NCBI RefSeq assembly: GCF_901709675.1
Contig: NC_051099.1
Coordinates: 2,852,001 to 2,916,000, forward strand
Reading direction: 5' to 3'
DNA: 64,000 bases
Source of the DNA: Syngnathus acus
Lineage: Eukaryota; Chordata; Actinopteri; Syngnathiformes; Syngnathidae
Shown here: in pieces, positions 19,801 through 28,481 of the stretch
Position numbering within the stretch: the stretch's first letter is position 1
How the letters are laid out: every line of letters begins with the position of its first letter
Translations under genes and position numbers: made by a program
The notes under the pieces: model-generated
Databases searched by the model: none
What the model was told of the DNA's origin: nothing
The model's input: only the letters and a program-made list of their open reading frames with translations

Positions 19801-21634
19801 AAAAGAAAAAGTTTGACAAAAGGACTAGGGGCATTGAGAAAACATAACTGCAGAGAAGTGCATCCAACTGAGGAGCACAACTCACCAGCATGGGCTGAAC
19901 GGGGGTCATGAGCGAGGCCTCCACGGTCAGCAGCTTCCTGGGCCCCGAGCCATCCGACGCATCCTGCTGGTTCTTCAGCACGCGCTCGATCACGTCGCCC
20001 AGGTTGCGGGAGGCCTTGAAGGCGTCGTAGGCGTTGGGGTCCACCGCGTCCAGTCTGCCCGCAGAAAGACATTCGTGAGGGGAAAGCCGGCCATTCTCGC
20101 CGGGCGTGAAGCCATCGGCCGCCTACACGTGCTTGGCCCCGGCGTTCATCTTCAGGTCGTGCTTGATGAGGCGGATGATGCATTTCAGGTCGTTGCTGGT
20201 ACACCTGAGAACGGGGAAAGAGAGACGGTAGCGACGTGCGGCGTTGGCGCTAGCCAGCGACGCGGTGATTGACTTTTTGGCGATGTCCTCCAGCTCGGCC
20301 TGCTGCTCATCCTCCTTGGTGAGCTGCGCCAGGCGGGTGAGTGAGGCGTCCACCTCCTGGATGGTGAGGAGGCTCTTGGGAGACGGCGGGAAGGCTTTGC
20401 TCTCATCGAAGAACATGCGTACGGTTTCCGACACGTCACCCTGTTGTGGAAACACACGAGCAAGTCTCACCAGGCAGTGTGAAGACAACTGAGGAGGTTT
20501 TTCCACACAACGGGGGCGTGCGAGCGAATGCTGAGAACCGGGATGCGAGGTCTACATTTGGAAGGGTAGACAGACCTTCTCCAGATCTCGCACCATGTCG
20601 TCCTGGTTGCAGCGGAAGACACGGCTGAAGAGTTTGACGATCTGCTTGTCGTTGAGGTTGTAGACGCTCTTCACCACACCGGGAAGCAGCAGCTTCACCG
20701 TCAGGTACAAGTCGCCATGGAATTTATCTACATGGAGACGACACAAATTGACATGGCCGCCAAGGGGCACTGCGCCACTTTTCTCGCCGGGGTCGACCTC
20801 CGCCGGTGCCCTTGCGCAGGAACTTCTCGATGATCTGCGTCTTGCTGTTGTAGCTGTTGATTTCGGCCACCGTGGCGCACAGCTTGCGGAACTCGCGGAA
20901 CAGGCAGTCCTTGTGCTGTGGGTCGCACAGCTGCGTGGCCAGAGCGCTGCCTTGGTTGGGCTTAGCGGGCGACGGCGACGACAAGGGCGAGGATGAGGAG
21001 CTGCCCGCCTTTGCCGCTGCGTGGGACGAACCGGGAGAATGCTAAATGCTAATTACAACATCCCGCAGTCGGATTACAGCAAACCAAGGTGCCAGCTTAA
21101 TGTTGCGTACCGGTGAAGCCCGAGAATTTTCTTGGAGCATTGAGCGGCGCTGCGGTGGCGGCGGCAGAGGGTGACGTCAGTTTGCCTGACGTGCTGGACT
21201 TGGCCGGAGTCTTTTTCTGGGGACTTGACTTGACTTTGGACATCAGTTCTGCAAACACATAGCACACACGCATCAGTGAGTGCTTCATGGAGGCAAGAGA
21301 AGCGTATCGGTTGAAGAAGCAGCGACTCCCGACAGTTATGAAGCATACCCGAGACGTGTCGATTGATGAGCTCTTTGTCTTCGTCCTGCAGCTCCTCCCA
21401 GCCCTCCAGCTCGGTGATGTCCTCTATCTTCTTAGTGGTGGCACGGGCGCGCTCCAGCTTCTCAAAGATGCACTTGACGTGGTACCACTCCTTCATCTCG
21501 CCGGCTGACTCGCTGAAGGGGTTGGGCACCACCTTGCCGATGCGAGTCACTCCCTTGGCGATCTTGTCCTTGCACTTCTTGCAGCCGGCTGTGCCGCGCT
21601 TGGCGTACTCCACCAGGAAACGCTGCTCCGCCAT
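16893..21634 (-). CDS. lig3: DNA ligase III, complete, 20 coding exons
   Basis: Coding exons: 21349-21634, 21111-21248, 20798-21016, 20576-20727, 20274-20440, 20127-20204, 19886-20054, 19632-19787, 19267-19398, 19112-19191, 18834-18921, 18691-18768, 18482-18605, 18272-18414, 18120-18194, 17807-17953, 17591-17726, 17435-17514, 17258-17365 and 16893-17135. They join in frame to 932 residues from MAEQRF (human nuclear form 922). The enzyme is an ATP-dependent ligase that seals nicks in base-excision and single-strand-break repair with XRCC1, and in mitochondria. Residues 1-95 form the PARP-type zinc finger ([22 protein letters not shown]). The DNA-binding domain follows ([15 protein letters not shown]). 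The adenylation motif KYDGER has its catalytic lysine at about residue 426. Later motifs include EGLVLKDVK and [11 protein letters not shown] Lys/Ser/Pro-rich linker leads to a C-terminal BRCT domain from about residue 853, ending in the conserved [15 protein letters not shown]. An in-frame upstream ATG may add a leader. Confidence 0.96.
19460..19473 (-). promoter_or_regulatory. candidate CTCF-binding site in a lig3 intron
   Basis: The minus strand reads CCACTAGAGGGTGC, one mismatch to the CTCF core consensus (T in place of C). It lies in the intron between the exons ending at 19398 and starting at 19632. Confidence 0.3.
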
Positions 21635-21811
21635 GGCGTCGGCCACGTGCAAGGACAGCAGGAGGCCTCCGTGATGCTCGAGAAGGCGGCGGCGAGATTC
21701 GGGAGGCGGGGCTAAGAGGCCCGAAAAGAATGTGCAGGTTGGGAAGAGGAGGGGAGCGAGGGGGCGAAGGCAGACTGTCTTTTTGGCTAGCAATATGACA
21801 CAGCTGTGCAT
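21635..21811 (-). CDS. lig3: candidate mitochondrial leader extension of DNA ligase III
   Basis: The lig3 frame stays open upstream of MAEQRF for 59 codons to an ATG at 21811-21809. A TAA stop lies only two codons before it. The extension (starting MHSCVILLAKKTVCLRPLAP) is hydrophobic and basic, with almost no acidic residues in its first half, as expected of a mitochondrial presequence. In mammals LIG3 makes a mitochondrial form from an upstream in-frame ATG and a nuclear form from the internal MAEQRF start, so the same arrangement is inferred here. The sequence could instead be partly intronic, since a TTAG followed by CCCCGCC lies inside it. Confidence 0.5.
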
Positions 21812-23335
21812 CAACACTTATAACCTGAGGAAGAACAGATTAGTTACAAGGCCAACAATCCATCAACAGCTGATCAATTTTCAAATTAATCAATTTTTTT
21901 TTATCATAAATTGTTAATTGTAGCTCGAGTTACAACTTTACCTATTAAGAAGTATTTTCCCCTCATTGTTCATTAAATTTTATTTTTTATCTAGGTTATT
22001 TTGGACTTTGATGGGGAATTGTTTTATTTACAGTGAAGATTTGCAGCTCAACCTTTGTTAATAAAGAAGTTCGATTTGGATTTTCTCTTGAATCCTTTTG
22101 CAAATATGGATTTGATCTGGATTTGTTTGACCTTTTAACAAACGACAAACTTTGCTTTTTTTGCTCAAGAACGAAATTGCCTAATAAACGCCAACTCAGA
22201 TTGACACTTAACCACTCTGTTTCCAGTACCATTGTAATGTTTATTTTGCCTGCTCTCGTTTTGCAGTGGTAATGGTAGATTAGTGGCTAAACCAGAAAAC
22301 GAATCGAAATTAATTTCAACTGGGTGGGATGTTTAAAAATTAGCAACATGAGTTTAGCTTCTAGGTTAGCTAGTCGGTTAGCTTTTTAGCTACGCCGGAC
22401 ACGACTCTTTACACGCCCCCGTTCATACAGACAGCTGGGTGTTTCTTTAACAAAAAATAATTGCATTGTGAATAACATTTAGGATCCAACAAATGGTGGA
22501 AGCGACTGTACCTTGTCGATTCTTGGCAAAGTGTAAGAGTGAGGTTTAAATGGAGGCTCCGTGGCATTGTTGTAGCCGCCTGCGCAGTCAAGTAAACAAT
22601 GTTTATGGTTATGGTTTGGTCACTTCCGGTAGCAGAGTAAAAGTTATCACCCAGTGCGGCGTCAAATAGTATCATTTCACAAGTGATATTTGTCCATGTT
22701 ATAGATGTGGGGCATTTAATTTATCAAATGGTCAGAGAGACTGAAACACGTGTCTGACTTATCCGCAATTTGTATTTTATTATGCGTGTACAAATACTTT
22801 TTCCGGTTACGCGTGCTAGGCGACATTAGCTTGATGTTGGGATCACTTTTGGGGGCTGCTCAATGGCCCACATTTGTCAACAAACGGGTTTTTGTCCTTC
22901 AACCTTCATGGAAAAAGGACTGGTTTGGATTTTTACACATTTTATTACAACAATAAATTCATATCTGCAGGAAAAAAAATACATTTTCAAGAATATTGGT
23001 GAATTTGACATGATTAAAATAACAATATTGTGATTGTTAAATGTGAGGTGACACCAGAAAGAATTCCAGAAGGTCTCCTGGCTAATGTTGTGTCTGTATT
23101 CCAGAGTGTAAATTTACCCAGTGTCCTTTATGAGATAGTTGGTTGTTAAGAATTTGCCGCGTCCAGATTTTTCTCTCCTGAAGTGTTGTGTTCGGAGCAA
23201 CTCCAACACTGAAGGTCCAACTTGGCTTGGATCAAACATGGCTGAGCAAGACATGATGATCACCATTTATTTTTGGTTGTTTGAAAGTAAGCGTGCAGCT
23301 GTCCATCCATCCATCCATCCATCCAGCAGGGGGCG
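21812..23335. other. lig3 upstream region and rad51d 3' flank
   Basis: This AT-rich stretch has no recognised exon. The lig3 transcription start and possible untranslated first exon should lie here or slightly upstream on the minus strand (reading from high to low coordinates). The 3' end of rad51d also falls here. A minus-strand AATAAA at about 23262-23267 lies about 70 bases after the first in-frame stop past rad51d exon 9. Confidence 0.4.
23302..23324. repeat. (CCAT)n microsatellite
   Basis: About five and a half CCAT units, next to a CTCF-like motif, just beyond exon 9 of rad51d. Confidence 0.85.
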
Positions 23336-23336
23336 T
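23323..23336 (+). promoter_or_regulatory. candidate CTCF-binding site
   Basis: CCAGCAGGGGGCGT matches the CTCF core at 13 of 14 positions. It directly adjoins the CCAT microsatellite beyond rad51d exon 9. Confidence 0.3.
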
Positions 23337-23347
23337 TATTTTCTTAC

Positions 23348-26300
23348 CTGCCTGGAGGACTTGATGAGAGTGGCGGAGCGTAGAGAGGGCCGGCTGCTGG
23401 CTTCCGAAAGTCGCTCCAGCAGGACTCGGGTTCTTGGGATGTGACTCCACGACACGCCCAGGCCAGGCTGCACCTTGCCCTCCTCGCTCCGCGTCACGTG
23501 ATTGGTCACCTGTGGATGTCGCACTCACGACTAAATGACATCCTACAACGTGTGTAAGTGTGTGTGTGTTCCTCCTCACCAAAGCAGCTATGTTGAAATT
23601 CTTGGCCATGGTCTTGAGGGTGATGGCTACTTGGCTCATCATGTACATGCCTACACGGACAACATGTTGGATCAAGAAACGTCGATGACGTGAGGAAAAA
23701 CGTTTGTGGGTTAATAGATTTAGTAAGCTGCGTTTGCATTTCTGCATGGAATGTTTAGCGCTCTCACGTTCTTGATGCCTGCTTCCCAGCAGAGGAGCGA
23801 TGACGGCCGACACCGAGTCCACAATCAGCGCCTTGACGGAGCCTCCGCTGGCGCTCACCTGCCACGGCAAATGCGACAGACAACGTTAGACGCCTGGTGG
23901 GGGATTGGCAACGGGTTTTTGCACACACCTGTCGAAGGCCGCCGTCGCCGAGACGATGAAGACAGTCAAGCAGGGAGAAGATGTCGAACGCGCGATGCAC
24001 GGCGATCCTCTGCAGGGCTTCCATCTGCCAGCCAAAATGACACTTGAGTCCCATGCGCGTTTTATGAGGTGTCGCTCATCTGACGCTGGCTATAAAAAGT
24101 CTACACACCCCTGTGCAAATGCCAGGTTTTTGAGAGCAATATAAAACATTTCAAAACTTTTTCTAGCATTAATGTGGCAGCACATTTTTTTTACTTGCCT
24201 GTTTCAAGTGATTTGTACACAGTTGCCTATTTTTACTTTGCTCATTTTTTTGGGGGGTTCAGTGGAGGTGCACAGATTGTTGATCGTGTTATCAATTCGG
24301 TGACCTGCTCGTCGTGGCTGCTTGTTTGGGTTTGCAGCATTTGGCGCAGGCGTCTCGCCGACAGTCCCCCCGTGGTGTCCACGAAGATCACGTTTTGCCT
24401 CAGGTGTTGCGCAACATGCGCCGCCACGCCCAAACACACCTGAAAACACCATTTGGACACGGCAAGAAAAGACAAACATTTGTACAAGGTAAAAAAAAAC
24501 AATGAGTTTGTAATTTGAGAAAATATCTCAATGAGAACAAAAATTGTAAATTTTTTTAATACTCGCCTGAGTTTTGCCACTTGCTGGCCCACCTGCCAGC
24601 TCCGTAATCTCACCCGTGTACACGCCAGAATCCAGCAGCGTGTCCAGGCTGACAACAAACAAGACAATGACATGACCAGGAGCAAATTCTGGCCCATGTG
24701 CAAACTGCACCTTGAAGAGCAGACGCCAAAATCAAGTGGCGTACTTAAAATGCACGAGGTATGGAGCAAATAGCCGTGATGCAGCGGCAGAAAAGACATT
24801 CCTCGCCAAGTCCCTGCGCTGTTTTTGATTGATGGTCGGTGACGGATGTCTCGCTTGGCTCACGTCGCATCTACATATCTGACGCCCCCCCAAGGGATGC
24901 CCCCACACATCCCCCCGTTCAGTTCCGCGTGAAGGTTAAACGCGGCCCAGAGTTGCTTGTTGCACGACGTGATTGTGACGAGTGTGACCAAATATCCGGC
25001 GGACGTCCCCGGAGGAAAACAAAAATGACAGTCTTTGCCGTTTCTGCATCAATTGTCCTTCAAAAAAAAAAGAAAAAAAATGACACTTTGACTTGTAGGC
25101 ACGAAGACCCGATTAGAATATGATCATACTGGACTTTCGATTTTACCGAGCTCACCTTGTCCCCGACATGAATGAGGACATTGAATTTTTATGTTGAAGG
25201 AGAAAAAAAAACCCCAAAACGTTTTTGCATGATGGATCAATGAGTCCTAGCAGCACGCTCATGCCCTTTGCTGCTGCCCCCGTAAAGCACTAGGGGGCAG
25301 CCATGACCCATCAAAGCTTCTCAAAGGGGTGCCCAGACTTTGATGTCATGCTTGAGAAACATTGACTTGACCATTTAAAAATAAAATCAGCAGGACGCTT
25401 TGACTTCCTCTCCGCAAAGCTTTGCCTGAGCACCTTGAAGGCTCTTTAGCCATCGCTGCTGTTTGTGTTAAAGAGGCGAGCAGGAGCCAGCGTGAAAGTG
25501 GCCGCTCCATCAGATTGCCACTTTGGGGTCCAAATGGAACGAGGCCTGTCTTTAGAGGCTGCTTTTTCTCCGCCGCGCGCTCAGCTGCATATTCCGCTAT
25601 GCGCAACGTGGCTCCATGCTAATTCAATTTTGTGAAGCACGTCAGCGCGACTCGGGCTGGGGTTGATTGATTGAAGAGATGTGCGGTGGAATCTGGTTAC
25701 AAAATAAATCTTATGACTGGTTTGACTTTCGTGTGTCCTTCAGTTTAAACAGGGAAGGATGAAATACGCCTAAGCACAAAAAAAAAAAAAAGTTGACAAC
25801 AGTGGCAGGTTTAAATCCAAACGGCTGACTCTGCTGTTCAATTTTGGGCATGGGTCCTTGAGACATTTTCGTTCATCCCGTCATGACCACGTCCACCCAA
25901 TTTTGTATCACTTGCATCATGCACTACTTTTGTCTAACTTTCAAAAGCTGAACTTCTCACCCAAAAAAATAGTCACAAATAGTATTTGATGAAGGTAAAC
26001 GGATGTAATACTTTGCCCATACACAGCGCTCACTCTGGGTTTCCTGTGGAGAGGATGGCGGTGGCGCTGAGCACCTCGTCGTAGAGGTCGGCACCAGAAA
26101 CGGGGAAGGCGGCGTGCTGGGCCAGCAGCACCCTACGAATGGCGATCAGAGCCTGCCAGACAACAAAAAATGACATTTCACCTTCCAGCCATAGAACCTG
26201 GGTTAAGGTGTTTAATTGGTTGCCCGACACCTCAGGTGGGAGCTCCCCAGATGTCTGTGTGTGTGTGTGTGTGGGGGGGGAGAGACAATCTTCGATTAAT

Positions 26301-27103
26301 TGGTCATCGGAATTAAATCGTGCCAAAATAACAAAGAATCAGCCATAACCCCTAATTTGAACATGATCGATTTTTCAACCCTTGGCATCTCGAGGCAGTG
26401 CTGCATGTCATGGAGGGCCACTCGGGGTCACGAAACATCCAAACATGGAGAAAGCAGTGGCAAAAACACGCCGCAGGAGCTTTTTGTTCTGAACGAAGTC
26501 AAATGTTTGGTGGGCGACGGGGCGCCAAGCTGATGACCGCAGGAGGTGAAACGATAAATTCTGGGCTGGCCTCCCATGACCTCTGCCTGCCCACGCCAAA
26601 CAAGCGTGCTCTCTATGCTGGGTACTTATTTATAAAAGTTTCCTCTTGGCTGCCCAAGAGGTCAACACAGAGAATTTTTAATCTCAAGATCTCGCCTCTT
26701 TCTGTGCGTGCAAATGATGAAAAAGTGAAAGGGCTTATATATTTTCCAGGGTTCAAGTCGCTAATGAGGGCTGGTTGATAGCCTGCACTATAAAATGTGC
26801 ATCCTTTTTTGATTTTGTTAACTAGATCTGGGTCCGTTTGATCCGAATAGCCTGTCCCATTGCCCTTCTAAAATGTACACAATTACCTTATATGACGCCG
26901 AACTTTTCTGTGCGAGGTCCTCCATGTCCGATGAGACCAGATCTTCCACTGGAAACAACAAGACAGAAAATGACACTTGTCGTTCAAAATGCCGCTTCTC
27001 GTTAGGAGGGCTCGTTCCAACCTGTTTTAACGTGAGCATCCCGCAAACGGCGCAATAAATCTTCATCCAGTCCCGGACACATCCCTTCCCGCAAGAGCAC
27101 CAT
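23348..27103 (-). CDS. rad51d: RAD51 paralogue D, nine exons resolved, 3' end uncertain
   Basis: Exons: 27022-27103, 26887-26948, 26034-26152, 24567-24648, 24305-24439, 23929-24024, 23768-23858, 23580-23650 and 23348-23509, giving 300 residues. The lengths of exons 1 to 8 (82, 62, 119, 82, 135, 96, 91 and 71) agree with those I recall for human RAD51D. The protein is the RecA-fold ATPase of the BCDX2 complex, which helps load and stabilise RAD51 in homologous recombination and fork protection. The N-terminal helical domain begins [12 protein letters not shown]. Walker A is GGPASGKT with its lysine at residue 113, as in human. Walker B is in [10 protein letters not shown] and the L2-region motif is VTNHVTR. 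The intron after exon 4 starts GCGAGT, a GC-AG intron. After exon 9 (ending KSSRQ) the frame reads Val-Arg-Lys-stop at 23336, but vertebrate orthologues use a tenth exon that I could not place. Confidence 0.93.
24091..24185. mobile_element. fragment of a dispersed fish repeat (probable DNA transposon or MITE)
   Basis: The stretch begins with TAAAAAGTCTACACACCCCT and continues with AAATGCCAGGTTTTTGAGA. I recall this phrase as a very abundant repeat in fish genomes, but I cannot assign its superfamily securely. It lies in the rad51d intron between exons 5 and 6. The 3' limit is uncertain. Confidence 0.5.
25287..25300 (+). promoter_or_regulatory. candidate CTCF-binding site in a rad51d intron
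   Basis: GCACTAGGGGGCAG differs from the CTCF core only at the first base. It lies in the 1.4 kb intron between exons 3 and 4. Confidence 0.3.
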
Positions 27104-27723
27104 GCTTTCTCATTGTCCATTCACTCAATCAGAAATAAATAAATCGTTTGGAGGACACAAGCGAGCTAGCGTAACTTTTGTTTTTAGCATTCTGCCGAAT
27201 TTAGCTTAGAGTTGGAGACTTCGCCGCCTCGTCACGTCCCTCTATCAAACCAACTGGTTACTTGACAAAATTGAAACATCGACAGAAGTGACCAGTTTAA
27301 ACGTTGCCTTGACGAAATTGATAACTTCTTGATAACTAACTTGATAGCTTCATGTGCTGTTTCAAACGAGTTAGTGGTGGTTGGGAGGAACCAGTACTGA
27401 TGTGATGCATTCTGGGTAGTGTAGTTTCATCGCAAGTCATTAGCGAGGAAAGTAAACGCGAAAAATCTACGCGATCTTTTACAACGCTCTTATTTACGCT
27501 TACGTTACCTTGGTGCTGAAAATAGTTTGTACTGCATGTTTTAGGAATAAGTAATGGAACCAAATCGTGCAAAATGGGAAAAAAAATCGTTATTCATTTT
27601 AAATGCTGTAATTATTTAGATGCATTGTAAATATTCTTCTATCTAGTCTTTCAAAGAGCTCCCAAGATGTGCTGTGAGCAAACTTTTTCTGTGTTTTATA
27701 GCTCCCCTTTTAAAAGTTTCCAC

Positions 27724-27737
27724 ATTGCCATGGTAAC
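27724..27737. promoter_or_regulatory. candidate RFX X-box
   Basis: ATTGCCATGGTAAC is a near-perfect inverted repeat of the type GTTGCCATGGYAAC bound by RFX factors. It lies about 620 bases upstream of the rad51d start codon. Because X-boxes typically sit close to promoters of ciliary genes, a nearby unannotated start cannot be excluded. Confidence 0.4.
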
Positions 27738-28113
27738 CACGGCAGTCCCAGCAGGCTGCTCGGGAGCCATCAAGCCTAAGTGCGCGAAAAGCCCGAGGCC
27801 ACGTTCAAATAAACACCTTTATTGCAACAATTCCATCTCCGCTACCCAATTAGCTGTCTCATTTAAAACAAATGTCACGGCTGATAAAAAGAAAAGATAG
27901 AAAAGTGGGAGGGAGGAAACAGGAAGTGCTGAAAATGCTACACTTCCTGCCGCAACGGAAACCTCATCTATAACATTTTTTTTCAATGTAATATGTACGC
28001 TATATTTCATTTTACATAGAAAATAGGTATGTTATTTTTCAGAAATAAGATCAGCAAAAACTAGGCTGAGCTAAAAAAAAAAAAACTTTTTATGCTTCTT
28101 TAACAAAAGTGTG

Positions 28114-28127
28114 CTGCCATCTAGTGG
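28114..28127 (-). promoter_or_regulatory. candidate CTCF-binding site
   Basis: The minus strand reads CCACTAGATGGCAG, a full match to the CTCF core consensus. It lies between rad51d and tmem132e. Confidence 0.4.
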
Positions 28128-28226
28128 TCTACATTGGAATTACGCCCAAACTAAACGGGAGGCAGTCGACAATTGTTAAAAAAACAACAACACAATAGCC
28201 GTGGTGCAGGCGACAGCAAAGATACA

Positions 28227-28232
28227 TTTATT
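28227..28232 (-). terminator. polyadenylation signal after the small exon at 28317
   Basis: AATAAA on the minus strand, 85 bases beyond the TAG stop of the candidate exon at 28317-28481. Confidence 0.45.
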
Positions 28233-28316
28233 GTAACGGATCACGGGCATGACTTTGACTGTGAAAGAAATATACTCCCGCTATCTAAATCAAATCTAAA
28301 AACATTTTCCCTCCAT

Positions 28317-28481
28317 CTAGCTGTTCATGTTGGACTTGTGCACTTTTGAGTTGATTTGCTTCCCTTTTTCTTCACGTTTCCTCCCGCAGGCCCGCCGAGC
28401 GGCTGTGATGAAGTCGGTGGGACATGTTGGCTGGAGGTTATCAGGCTGCCGCAGATGCTCGTGCTGGCGTGACGACTCCAG
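28317..28481 (-). CDS. candidate terminal exon of a small unidentified gene
   Basis: On the minus strand a plausible acceptor (TTTTACTGCCTCAG) precedes a 165-base frame of 54 residues ending TAG at 28319-28317, with AATAAA 85 bases downstream. The product is charged and protein-like (QHEHLRQPDNLQPTCPTDF, then RRACGRKREEKGKQ). The frame has no ATG of its own before an upstream stop, so it would need a spliced 5' exon, which I could not find. An overlapping second frame starts with a well-placed ATG (MAAHAEDRKRC, near 28552) and ends at 28325, so the true frame is uncertain. I do not recognise either product. It could also be fortuitous within a long tmem132e 3' region. Confidence 0.3.
   Translation of the reverse strand: MESSRQHEHLRQPDNLQPTCPTDFITAARRACGRKREEKGKQINSKVHKSNMNS

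Larger units (their letters stand above)
27104..28226. other. rad51d promoter side and intergenic DNA
   Basis: Upstream flank of rad51d on the minus strand. It contains an RFX-type X-box at 27724-27737, AATAAA-type motifs on both strands near 27807-27822, and a CTCF-like site at 28114. No exon was recognised. Confidence 0.4.

Noticed and set aside
23348-23870. Continuous minus-strand frame covering rad51d exons 7-9 with intervening sequence
   Set aside because: The real exons have proper donors and acceptors and human-like lengths; the continuous reading is fortuitous.
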